In this document: piece by piece, positions 40,781 through 53,000 of the stretch
How the letters are laid out: each line of letters begins with the position of its first letter
Numbering within the stretch: position 1 is the stretch's first letter
Source: Mycoplasmopsis canis PG 14
GTDB lineage: Bacteria; Bacillota_I; Bacilli_A; Mycoplasmatales; Metamycoplasmataceae
DNA: 64,000 nt
Direction: 5' to 3'
Assembly (NCBI RefSeq): GCF_001553195.1
Contig: NZ_CP014281.1
Location: 186,001 to 250,000, forward strand
Notes under the pieces: model-generated
What the model saw: only the letters and a program-made list of their open reading frames with translations
Database searches by the model: none
What the model was told of the DNA's origin: nothing
Position numbers and translations under genes: made by a program

Positions 40781-42694
40781 ATGAAATCATTTTGAAATTA
40801 TGTATCTTTTATTCATAAAGTTACATTAAAAAAGAAAAATACTGTAATAATTCCCGTTATATGAATGGTTGTTTCAATCATAATAACATTTGCTTTATTT
40901 TCATTTAATTTTGATGATAAAGCCAAAACATTAATATTTTATATAGTAGTTTTTGTTGAGTTATTATTAACAGCACTTTTTTCATCAATAAAATCAATAA
41001 ATATATTTAAGGATCTAGAAGAAGAGGGTATAGAACTTTTAACACTGTCTAAACCAATATCAAGGCGCAAAATCGTTTGAGGTAAAACAGCAACAAACTT
41101 ATTATTCGGTATCTACTGATCACTATTGATGAGCTTATCAAACTTACTTATAGTACTTTTAGGACTACATGACTATGCTAATTTTATTTTAGGATTAATT
41201 TCCCTACCTGTTTTTGTAATAGCTTATATGATTTTTGGTAGTTTTAGTTCTCTTATAGCATACAAAATGAATGCAAAGGTAGCTATAACAATACCATTAG
41301 TTGTATTTAGTCCTCTAGTTATTGGTGGTACAATTATTTCTTCTAAAAGTACATCAACAAGTAATAACGTCGCATACTATTTAAATTCCCAATATAAAAA
41401 TAACCCTTCAGGAAATGTAGCGAACATTGAAACTTTTTATTTAAATGATAATAAGGATACATTTTACATAATACCAAATGGTGCGGATAAAAAAGAGTTA
41501 AGAGATGATCAAATAAATTATCTAAAAGAAGCTTTTAAATACTCAAAAAATTCCGCCACAGAATGACAAATATATTCATATTTATCACTACCATATCAAT
41601 TTGTTGATTATTTTAATATACACAACATCAATATATCGGATACATTTACATCTGGGAATATAAGCAACTTAAATAACTATCTTTATTACAGGAAAAATGA
41701 TAATTTTGCATATAATTATGATTTAAATACAAAAGTTAATTTAAAACAATATCATATTACAGATAGAATAGTTAAAAAACAAGACGCAGATGGAAACTTT
41801 TTAAAAGATAGTAATGGAAATGATATTTTAGAATCAAGAATCAACAAACCAGCGTATTTAGTGCCTGGTTCATTAAAATCACAAAGTAATATTCCTCATT
41901 TAATAAACACAGATATTATATATGCAAGAGAAGGTGCAGAGGATTTTGCTCAGAGATTTCCTGAAGATAAATTTGTTCATTCAGCAACTGATAATTTGGT
42001 AGGAGAATTAAAATGAGCCTACATTAAAGAACTATTAGAAAGCGAAGTTTTCGATTATTATGCTAATAAATTGGCAACAGAAATATCTGAAGACCTTAAG
42101 GAAGCATCTCTTGATAACATAAGCGAAATTAAAAGTATTATCTTTGAAGTTATATCAAGAAATCTAAAAAATGATGAATATGAATTATTAAAAATTAACG
42201 ATATAAGAACAGAGGTCCTTAATAAAGCATCATTAGAAAATAGAAAAATCAAAACTGTTTCTGAAAAGAAAATTTATCTTGCTACAGCTTTTATTTATTA
42301 TCTTTACTTCAAATACAATGATACTTTTATAACTGATGCAATTTTATATAACGAGTCAACAGATAATTTTGATCCTCATTCATATTCTATAGCTATTGAC
42401 AATTTTAGATATAGAATTGGTGGATTTAGTAAATATGTTGCAAAGCAACAAATTGAAGAAGAAAAGATTACAGATAGCGAAGGAAACGAAAGCAAGGAAA
42501 GAAAGGTTAAAATTAGATATGATATCGAACCTTCTTCAAACTATTTATTCCAGCCGTTAGATGAAGTTTGACAAGTTTCAAGAAACAACAACCCAACCGT
42601 TAATAAAAACCTATACTTTATAATTTGAATCTCCCTTGGATTTATATTTATCTTAGCAAATAACACACTATACTTTAAAAAGGATTATAAATAA
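40781..42694 (+). CDS. ABC-2-type permease with a very large soluble insertion
   Basis: 637 residues. Several membrane helices occur in the first 185 (IIPVIWMVVSIIITFALF, FYIVVFVELLLTALFSSI, LLMSLSNLLIVLLGL, LPVFVIAYMIFGSFSSL), with the coupling-helix-like stretch LSKPISRRKIVWGK typical of ABC-2 permeases. A hydrophilic region of about 420 residues (about 190-610) and one last helix (about 612-632) follow. So most of the protein is a soluble insertion, probably outside the cell. It overlaps the ATPase gene by one nucleotide (TAATG), and the two form an exporter. Several TGA-Trp codons. The substrate is unknown; the four lipoproteins downstream suggest a surface function. Confidence 0.8.
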
Positions 42695-43404
42695 TGGAAC
42701 AAAATATTTTAGAAGCTAAAAATTTAACAAAAATATATTCAAATAGCAAGGAAAAAACAGGTATATTTAACTTAAATTTTAATGTACCTAAGGGTTCTTT
42801 TCATGCATTCATAGGAGAAAATGGTGCAGGTAAAACAACTACAATAAAAAGTATTATTGGTTCATATATTAATTTTGAAGGTGATGTTACTATTAACGGT
42901 ATAAACATTAGAGATTATAAAAGTAGAAGGGCTCTTGGTTACATTCCTGAAAATGCTATTTTCCCAAAGGAATTAACAGTTCAAGAATATTTAAGATACC
43001 TAGGTCAATTACACGGGACACCTAAAAAAGATCTTGATAATAAAATTGATGCAATGCTTAAAGAATTTGAAATAGAAGATTTGAAATTTAAAAAACCTTT
43101 TAATTTTTCATCTGGTCAAAAAAAGAAAGTTCTTTTAATTCAAGCTCTTTTAAATAATCCTGAAATAATTATTTTAGACGAACCAGCTGCAAACTTAGAT
43201 CCAACAGCAAGATTTCAATTATTTAGCTTACTTAAAAAACTGCATGAAAAAGGAATTACAATTTTTATTAGTTCACACATTTTAAGTGAAATAGATAAAT
43301 TTGTAGATTCATTAACATTAATACATAAAGGTAAAATTGTTTATTCAGGCCCTAGATATACTGATCTAGAAACAATATTTTATGAAAAAGTTATTAAAGG
43401 TTAA
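42694..43404 (+). CDS. ABC transporter ATP-binding protein
   Basis: 236 residues, complete nucleotide-binding domain. Walker A GENGAGKTT near 49, a Q-loop-like region with YIPENAIFPKELTV, signature FSSGQKKKVLLIQAL near 143, Walker B IIILDEPAANLDP near 163 and H-loop ISSHILSEIDK near 197. It belongs to the CcmA/ABC-2 exporter type and drives the preceding permease. Its start overlaps the permease stop, and its 3' end overlaps the next lipoprotein start by 23 nt. Confidence 0.95.
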   Translation: MEQNILEAKNLTKIYSNSKEKTGIFNLNFNVPKGSFHAFIGENGAGKTTTIKSIIGSYINFEGDVTINGINIRDYKSRRALGYIPENAIFPKELTVQEYLRYLGQLHGTPKKDLDNKIDAMLKEFEIEDLKFKKPFNFSSGQKKKVLLIQALLNNPEIIILDEPAANLDPTARFQLFSLLKKLHEKGITIFISSHILSEIDKFVDSLTLIHKGKIVYSGPRYTDLETIFYEKVIKG

Positions 43405-44437
43405 TTCAATTTTACTAGCTAGTTTTTTAAGTACTGCACCCATAATTGCGTGCAATAGTAGTTATAAACAAAATAATTCATCGTCAGAAGAATCGCCATA
43501 CAAACATTTGATTGAAGAAAACTTGGTAATAAATCCTGCAATTAACGAATTTGCAAATAAGCACTTTTTTAAAGGTGATAAAAAATCGTTGAAAGAATTT
43601 TTTAATGAACAAATTCGTGTTGAAAGCAAGTTCAAAAATGAATTAAATATTTCATTAACTTTTGCTCCTTTATTCATTCCTAATATATTAAATATTGCTT
43701 CTGAATTTCAATTAAAACATGCGATAAATTCTGTGGACGTAATTTCTCAAACATTAACTCAAAGATGATTTTGATATATCCAAAATATAAAAAATTTTAG
43801 TTATGTTTTCAATAATTGAAGATCTGACTTTAAAGATTATAAAAATGCAGATAGTAAAGATGATGAATCGGATAAAAAAGTTTTCGAAGAGGTTTATAAA
43901 AAAGAAGGAAAACTTCTAAAAGTTTTTAAAGATTATTCTATTAAAGAATTTAGTAATGAATACAAAATAGAAACAATGAAAACAGATAAATTCTTTAATG
44001 TTAAAATAACATTTTTAAGACTTGTCGATAGTCATAACAATAGTATTTTAATACCTATTTTCTTATATCAAAAAACAGAAAATGGAGATACAGAAATATT
44101 AATAACAGGTGATATTTTTAATTTTGAAAATGATAATAATGATTGAAAAATAATTTATGAAAAATTAGCAAATTATATTTCAGAAGGAAGAAAATACTTT
44201 GCTCAAAAAACTATAGATTATCAAAAAAGACTTTTCGACCAAAGCAGCAACGATGAAGGCCAAAAATTTGATGAAACAAAGTTTTTAAAAGATTACAATG
44301 ATGTTAAATTCTTACAAAATTATAATAAAAATAACTATATGAACGCTTTTTATTACGCTATAAATAAATTTAATAAAGAATTACAAAACGAAAATATGAT
44401 TCATAGATATACATGGGGGTTTGTAAATGAAAAATAA
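43382..44437 (+). CDS. Lipoprotein 1 of four, ABC operon
   Basis: 351 residues. Signal peptide with lipobox (PIIAC, Cys about 24). The mature part is helical and charged. A segment LTQRWFWYIQNIKNFSYVFN (about 126-145) aligns with a Trp-containing motif shared by the next three genes. The start lies inside the ATPase gene (23-nt overlap) without an ideal ribosome site, so translation is probably coupled. The protein ends with TGG-encoded Trp in RYTWGFVNEK. No function is recognised. Confidence 0.8.
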
Positions 44438-45266
44438 GTTAAAAAAAGTTTATTTATCTGCACTTTTAATTTTACCAATATCAGTTTTTTCGTGCGCAAA
44501 TTACTCAAATCAAGCAACTTTGAATTCTATTATTTCAAACGTTGATTCCGTAACCTCTCCTTCTAGTGATAATAAAAAGAAATCTCATGAAACAATTATT
44601 AATACCATACTTTTAAACGCATTTCGCTCAGATAGAACCAAAATTGTTGAGTATACAAAAACACAAACAGAAAATTATGAAAAGTTAATGAATGAATTTA
44701 AACTAATATCTGAAGGTTTTTTTAAGTCACAAAATAAAAAAGAATTTGCTATTAGTCAACAAGAATTTTTTAAAAAAAATTGATATTTTATACTAAATAA
44801 TCTTGACAAATTTCAATTTAATTTTATTGAATTTGTTACATCTGATCTATCTAAGAATTACTCAACAAGCGAAGAATATCAACAAAAAATGAGAATTAAA
44901 GAATCTAATAATAAATATAATCCTTTCGAGTTTGAAAATACTTATTTAGAAAACATTAGAGAAGGAGCTGAATCAGCAGAACTTGGTGACGCGTTGGTTT
45001 ACTATATAAGAAAAAATAAAATGATTTTTAGAATTTTAATAAATAATCTGAGAGCTGAAGGAGCTAATCCTGAAGTATTCTTGAGACCAATAAATTGAAA
45101 TTTTGGGGAATCTACCGCAAACACTATTTCACCTTTATTAGTTTCTAATGTTGTACACCAGTTGTTTATTCATAACTATCCAAAGGGGCGTGAAGAATTT
45201 GAGAACGAAATGGTTAAAAAACAAAAATACGGTTCACCGAGTTTTGTTTTTCCAACAGTAAAATAA
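44427..45266 (+). CDS. Lipoprotein 2 of four, ABC operon
   Basis: 279 residues. Lipobox ISVFSC (Cys about 23). It shares the motif FFKKNWYFILNNLDKFQFNF (about 114-133) with lipoproteins 3 and 4. The start overlaps lipoprotein 1 by 11 nt, preceded by the G-rich CATGGGGGTTTGTAA. It has a helical N-terminal part and no membrane segment beyond the signal. Unknown function, probably a co-regulated surface protein. Confidence 0.8.
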
Positions 45267-45278
45267 ATAGGAGTCATC

Positions 45279-46223
45279 ATGAAAAAAATATTTAAAAAAG
45301 CGTTATTGTTAAGTTCTTTTGCTTCTTTATTAACATCAACAATTGCTTGTTCAAATCTAGAAAACAAGTCAAATGAACAAAAATACCTAAATTCTTTAAC
45401 ATTAACCAAAAATAATGATGAAGAACTTGAATGAGAAAATTTTCTAAAAAGAGGCTATGTTGACACTATTTTAAACTCTGTCTTTAGAGATGATATCTCA
45501 GCAAGGAATGCGTATATAAAAGAACAAAGAGAATTAGGTGATGAGTATTTAGATGAATTAAGAACTTGAGTTAGATACTCAAACAATATTGTCTTTCCAT
45601 ATGATAAAACTCAAATTTTCAGCTTTTTATTTTCTAGTCCTAAAAGAAATTTCGCTACTTCTTACGGAAGCAAACAACTAAGTGACCTTTACAAAAAAAA
45701 TTGATTATTTTTCTTATATAATTTAGATAAGTTTGTTTTCTTACAGTTTCCGAATGTCGCAACTTCTGATGAAGCTAATTCAGATTTAATTGATGAAATT
45801 GAATCAGCAAAAAGAATTTATGATGATTTTTATATATCAGAAAATAACGAAATAATTGATTATGTAGTTCAAAAATATAGCATAGAAATAGATGAAGATG
45901 ATAATTCTGAAATCTATGAAGATAGAATTTTTCTATTAACAAAAGACGGTAGAATTTTGCGTTTTGATATATCAGGGAACAAAAGTAATAATTCATTATC
46001 AAAAAATAATCCGCCAGCTATACACCAATATCTATACTCTTATCCAAAAATTATCAAAAGTAATGATAAACTAAATGATTTTGATCTAAAAAAATACATT
46101 GAAGTCGTTAAAGAATGGGGTGACTTTGATTATAAATTTAGTGAATCAAAAAAAGCATTATATACAGATGAATATGGTAATAGAGAATTTAGATACACAC
46201 TTATAAACATCAAGGAAAAATAA
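45279..46223 (+). CDS. Lipoprotein 3 of four, ABC operon
   Basis: 314 residues. Lipobox TSTIAC (Cys about 24). Motif LYKKNWLFFLYNLDKFVFLQ (about 138-157) is closest to that of lipoprotein 2. The C-terminal half is acidic, with a WGDFDYKFSESKKALYTDEY segment. RBS TAGGAGTC precedes ATG 45279, 12 nt after the previous stop. Unknown function. Confidence 0.8.
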
Positions 46224-46225
46224 TT

Positions 46226-47014
46226 ATGAAAAAACTTTTTTGATTAGCAACACTTGCTGCGCCCATTTTACCCTTATTTGTCTCTTGTGCAAACACCAAA
46301 GAAGATGAGAAAAGCAGAGATCAAATTAATTATAAAAGCAAAAATATAACAAAAATTTCAGAACAACTAGAAATTACTGATGTAGAAGCTTCTATAAATG
46401 ATATAAATTTTAAATGGAGTGACTTTATTGATGAATTTAGTAAATTATCAATTTCATCATCTAATTATTTAAAAGACTTTGAAACATTGATAAACAAAAA
46501 TTGAGCGTTATTTATTTCTAACTTGGATTATTTTGTATTTAAGCAAATCCCGAATAATAAGTGATTCTTACACAAAGAAAACGAGAATGCAAAATACTCT
46601 GATTTATATAAACATAGTATTGGTTTAATAAAAATAGAAAACGAATCAGTACCACATAGTCATATAAAATTCCCTGATAAAATAGGGGGCGCAAGAAGCT
46701 TTAAAAGTTTTTCAGATGTATCAAATAAATTTATCTCAGCCAAAACAGGTAATGCAAGTGTATATGCGTCTTTAGGTAGAGTTATTATTCAAATAGAAAA
46801 ACAAGGAGAAAAAATTCATTTACTTCCAAACTTACTTTACTTCGTAAACGAAACAGGGGCATATAATGGCCCTATTAATGGTAAATTATGAGATATTGTA
46901 ATAAAAGTCTTAAATATAACTTCTGATGGTTTTACAGAAACATTAGGAGTAATTATTGATAAATCTACAAAAGAAATTGGCTATCCAGCGAATGTTTATA
47001 TTGATAAAAAATAA
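46226..47014 (+). CDS. Lipoprotein 4 of four, ABC operon
   Basis: 262 residues. Lipobox LFVSC (Cys about 21). Motif LINKNWALFISNLDYFVFKQ (about 87-106) marks it as a member of the same family, but with a shorter N-terminal region. The C-terminal half has beta-type alternation (SVYASLGRVIIQIEKQGEKI). It starts 2 nt after lipoprotein 3, with AAGGAAA before it. A strong terminator closes the operon. Confidence 0.8.
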
Positions 47015-47020
47015 CATATA

Positions 47021-47051
47021 AAAAATCTATGTACTACTACATAGATTTTTT
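47021..47051. terminator. Bidirectional terminator between the ABC operon and the giant lipoprotein
   Basis: AAAAATCTATGTA-CTAC-TACATAGATTTTT, with A/T runs on both sides. Confidence 0.87.
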
Positions 47052-47057
47052 GTTTTT

Positions 47058-50000
47058 CTATCTGTGTCTTCTTAATCAACCATCACGCAATGAATCTAGA
47101 AGTGCGTCGGTCATAGATTTTCCAGAATAACGATCTCTATTACCATTTCTGTAATATACATAAGCAAATAATTGATCTGATCAATAATTACTTAATCTTG
47201 TATTTATGCTTCTATTTCCTACTATAAAATCTCAATTGTAGCTTCCGCTATATGTAGCACCTACAGCTTGTCTTTGAGATGAATTCAATCTATTAAATTG
47301 ATTAGGGTATCATCCTTTTGCTGTCAAGAAAGCATCATCTAACGCTGAAACGAAAACGCTTTCAACATCGAGTGAAGTTCCATTTCAAAATGCAAATCCG
47401 CTAACTGCTTTGTCATGAATAAATCAAAGCATTAATGCTGCCATTCTGTATAAGACTTTATAATGCATGTTAGCTTGAGGGTTGCTAAAGTTGTAATTAC
47501 CAGTTGATGCTGTAAGGAACATATCTCTAAATACTGGTCTAAACAATACTGAAATAAGCTTTTTAGTTCTTTCTACTACTGTGAAAATGCTTTCATCAAA
47601 ACTGAATCCATATGGAGCATCTTCAGGTGATTGAGCGCCACCGCCTGATTGGTTTGAACCGCCACCGCCGCCTCCGATAAGTTGGTTTTTGATAAATGCG
47701 TAAACACCTGTCATACGTTGGCGATCACTTGTTTCAAACATCCTATGTATTAATCTCACATAGTTATTATCACCGATTCTGTCAATAAGATATTGCAAGA
47801 AGTCAAACTGTGATAAAAGTTTATGGAAAGATATATTTCTTTGATCATCAGTTAAAATAATGCTGAAGGCACCATTTGTAATAGCATTTTTTACTAATTT
47901 TATATTTTCTTTTCCGATACGTTCAAAATCAATTGATTTTACATTTTCATAAATCTTATCAATGATTGTTGATAATTCCCTTCTTTCTGATAGAGCTCTG
48001 AAAAATTGGGCAACAATACTATTCATCATACTTGCATCAGATGTAAATTCAAGCATAATACCAGCATCTCTAAATTTAGAAATTAAAACTTGTGCAACAC
48101 CTTGAGTTAATCTATTATCAGGATTTGTTAAAATGCTTTTTACTCAATTTGTAAATTTAGCCTTTAACTCTCCTGATCTAGGCGTTTTCATTAAAGTATT
48201 TAATGCAGCTAATCAGCTCTCATTTTTATTATAAACGCTAGCTCTTTCTATGAAATCACTAAGAGAAATTTTTAATGCATCTCTTAAATCAGGGTTTTTA
48301 ACAGCTAATACCAACATGTCATTGATTAAACTTCTATCTATATTAGTATTAGAAGAAACTAATACACTTGCTAATCCTAAATTACTAATTATGTCCCTTA
48401 TTTTTTGTTCGTTGTCCAAGAAGTTTCCGATTGCTTCTAAAACAAGAGATAACATAGCAGTTTTATTTTGTTGAACTAAAGGATCGTTAAAAATCCTTTT
48501 AATTGTATTGAAGTCACTTGGTTTAACTTCGTTAAGTAAACCGTTAACAACTTCTGTGGGAATATCTCTAAAATTGTTGGTTGTTTTTAATTGATTTATA
48601 ACACCAGTTAAAGCTTTTTCAAAAATCTGTTGTCTTTCTAAAAACTCTGCAAAACCATTGCTCAATTTATTTATTATATCATCCGCATATTCATTATTAT
48701 TTATACCTAAAAACGTAAATGCTTTTTCTAGAATTGAACGAACAGCTTCAACTGTTCCTTGTTTTTTGAATCCGTTTTTTATTATTGTTAGCACTCTTGT
48801 TTTAAAATTATTTTGATTCGATTCTACTGATATATATACTTTAACTATATCCAAAATAGAATTAGTATTAGCGAATTGATCTTTATTTGACAGAACATAT
48901 GTAGCAATATCATTAACCAATTCTCTTATGCTTGATGATTCTAAAATATCATTAAAAATACGTGTAAACTGTTGTTGTGAAATTAAATTATTTACAGTAA
49001 ATGTTTTTGCGCTTTCAGGCAAACTTGACCAAATTAAGTTTCCAAAATCAATTTGATCAAATACGGTTTCAGATATATTGCCAATTATTTGTATAACATC
49101 ATTTTTTCTATTTTGCACTTCATTATGATTAATAATTTCTTTAAACATTGCAGTAAATGAAGCGTCAAAATTCTCGTTATTAAAGAAGGTCTTTGCGCTG
49201 TTGCTTAAACTTTCAATAATTGTGTTTAATGAGATAGTTTCGTAGTCAATTTTGACTTTAGCATATATGTCATTAACTAAATTAGAAGAAATTAATAAAT
49301 GTTTATCTATAATCTTGAAAATCGGTAATAAATTGCTAATCATTGTTTCTGGATTAGATATCCCTTTAAAGATCTTGCTATAAGAACTAGAATTTATTTC
49401 TCTAACAATTATTCTAGATAAAATCGATTTTAAGGAAGGATGATCAAGTAACTTATTTAGAATATATGATATAAGTTCTTTACCTTGTGTTTCGATTGCT
49501 GGAATATTCGAAATTCTCTTAATCAAGTCTTTAAAACTATTTGATTCCTTAAAAATATTTCAATTATCAACAAGAATTGAAAGCATATTTTTTGCTCTAT
49601 TGACAAAAGTTGGATCTTTAAATATAGAATCAAACAATTGATTTAATTCCTCGTTTGATATTGAATACTTATTAGCAAATGCTAATTTAGAAATTTCTGT
49701 TGTGAAAAATGATCTTAATGTACCGTTATCAATTAGTTTGTTATATATTCTTTCAACAATATTAACAAATCCCTCTTTATCGTTTTTGATGAATTCAAAG
49801 TGGATAAAGAATTTTTTGTATAAATCAAATTCATTATATCTGATTGAATTATTTAAGTATGAACTTATTTTAGTAGATACTTCATTAAAATTGTTTGAAT
49901 TAAGAATGAAATTGATTGTATTATCCAAAATATTAGGTCATAATCCTAAATCTCGTATAAATGGAATTGTATTAGTTAAAAATCCGTTTACTAAATTTGT

Positions 50001-53000
50001 TTTATTAATTCCGTTTAAATTCACTCCATATTTTCTAGATATGTTATCAATTAAATTTAAAACCAGTTGAGTTGTCTTGTTGTTTCTAGGTATATTTAAT
50101 GATGCATTTTCTAAAAACACTTTAAACGCATCTCTTATTTTGTTGTTTGATAATAGTTTTTTAAACAATTCAAAAGGATTATTCAAGAAGTTTAATCACT
50201 CAGTGTTAGCAAGCAACTCAGGAGTAACTGAATTTATTAAAGAATTTAAATTATCTGATTCTAAAATAATATTAATAAAAAGCTTGATACTTTCCTTATC
50301 TAAAATTTGTAAGAATGGTGAAGACGGATTTATTTTGTCTATTTCAATTGAAATAACTTGCAATAAAGTACCTTTGTTTTTTAAACCGATTATTAACTGC
50401 GAAATTAATGAATTAAAAGTGTTCTTATTCTGCCTTATAAAATCAATGCTTAATATCTTATCTATAAATTCTTTAGGATTTGAAGTTACTGTAGTTTGTA
50501 TAATGCTTGAAACTTCTGGAACAATGCTTGCAAAGTCTGTTGACATTTCTTCAAATGAATTTCTTGTTTTTGCAAGTTTAAGTTTTTCAAAAAACTTTGT
50601 TATTATCGGATCTATTATATTTATTTTATTAACTATTTCATTAGAGTTTTGAGCGATTAACAAAATAAACCCATCCATTTCGGTTTGATCAACATTTACA
50701 CCAAGTGACCTTAATGTTTGTTTTAGTACTCTATGCAATGATGAATGAATTTCTTCTGTATTCAATAAGTCATGAATCAATCCCTTGATACTTGTTTCTA
50801 GTGTCTCGATATTAATTATTTCAAATAATTTTTTAAATAAATCTGTATATGAACTAATTGAATTTAATTCATTAATTCTTGAAAATAATGTTCTTAAGGC
50901 GTTCTCAACTATTGATTTAAAGTTACTGTTACGTAAAATGAAATTTGCTAATGTTTTTAAATCTTCTAATGGGAAAAATTCTAAAATTTTATTTTTGATA
51001 TTTTCAGGAATATTATCGATAATGTTGTTAATAACGTCGGAATTGCCCAAGTTTTCAATAATATTATTAAATATAATTACTAAGTCATTTTGATCAGAAG
51101 AAAATAGATTTGACTTCGCAATATCTTTAATAAGATTAATAACTAACTCTTCAGAATTATTAGTGCTTGTTATTTTTAATTTAACAGCACTAAAAAGTGA
51201 TTGAATAATAGAAGAAATATTTAACTTATATCCATTAGTTTTTAATGCTTCAAATAAAGTATCAAATAACACATTACTTAATTCAAGACGTTTGTCTAAA
51301 ATATCATAAATAGATATTATATTTTCTGCCAATGTATCTTTGTTATTTACACCATTAAAATATGGCGCTAATGATTCATTATTTAAAAAGTTTAAAATTA
51401 AAGTTTTTAATCAATTTTTAAAATCAGTTCGACTTAGTTGTTCTTTAATAATTTGAACAAAATCTGATTGAATCTCACTTTTAAATCCTTCTAAACTAAA
51501 AATTGATTTTACTAGGTCATTGTATGTTGAATTTATTTTTAAAGTATCTGTATTATCCAATAATTTATTAATCATTTTTTTAAGCACATTATTCATGCTT
51601 GTAGATGAAAATATATTTATAACTAGGTCTCTAAATTGTGCAGACTCAACATTTAACGCTCTAGAAATATCGTTGAATAAACTATCAGGAATTAATTTAC
51701 GAAGCTCATTTTCTTTAAGGTATTTATCTATTAACTTGATAAATACATTTTTTATTAATTCTTTTTCTTCTTTTACAAATCTCGAACTTAAAACAGCTTT
51801 CACAAATTTATAATCAGTAAAATTGATTGCTTTTATTAATTTATTGCCAAGAGTATTTGTTAAAGAGTCTAGTGAATTTATATTACTTATTTCTTCATCT
51901 GTTAATGAAAGAGTTTTATCAATGATTGAAATGTTAGAATCAAAATCATTGATTTCCAGTATAAATTCTTTGAATTTAACGAATTGACTTTGTGTTATTT
52001 TGTTTGATGAATCTAATAAATTGTTTTGAATTAAGAAATTGTTGAAAGTGTCTAATAAAAAGTCAGAATTTTGAATTATATATTTAGCTGCAAATTTTAT
52101 TATTCTAAAGAAATATGCTTTATTATGAGCGAAAATATTTGAATTAAATAAGTAATTAATTAGTTCTGATGATTTTTCTGTTAATTTATTTGTAAAGCTT
52201 CCTGATCAAGAACTAATGTATTGCTTTATTGATTGAAGCAAGTCATTATAACTAGAATTACTATCTTTTGTAATTGCATCCACAAATCCATCGATAAACG
52301 AATCTTTAATCATTAGTTTTTGTTCAGCTACAAATAGATCAGAAATAAGATTTTTCATAAATGAAAGTGTTTCATTTTCATCATAAATTTCTGTATATTT
52401 TGTTTTTATGATATTAGTTAAAATTGTCGCAATTAATGTTTTATATTTATCGTCATTAAATTTGCTTATAAGTGATTTGATGAATGTCTTTAACGAATCT
52501 TTGTTCAATCCCTTAATAATTTTTAAAACTATATCACTAATGTTAGTTACATCGCTAAATCTTCCGCTAGAACTAAATAATGAACTAATCTCTGAAAATA
52601 TATAATCTTTCAAACTTTCATCATTTAATAATGATAAAATGAAGGAATTTAAATCATTAAGTGATATAAATTCTTCAATTTTGCTTGAGTGTTTTTGAAA
52701 TAATGGATTTGTAATAGTTGTTAAGTTTTCAATAGAACTTGTAAAATGATTGTAAATATTTTTAGTTACTTGTATTAATGAATCTTTGTTTTGTTCAAAG
52801 TATCCTGCACTTAATGACTTAATAATTCTAACAATATTAGTTTCTAATTTTGTTTCATTAAACTCTGTTAAAATTTCATCAATAATTGAGTCAGCTAACT
52901 TATTTAAATCATTATTATTTTCTAAATTGATAAATTTAGTTATACCAGAAAATATGTGTTCGATAATATTTAAATTTTGAATTTCGCCTGAAACTGCTAA

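Noticed and set aside
49702-50652. Several plus-strand frames opposite the giant lipoprotein
   Set aside because: All are antisense shadows of an A/T-rich helical gene, with no start signals or domains.
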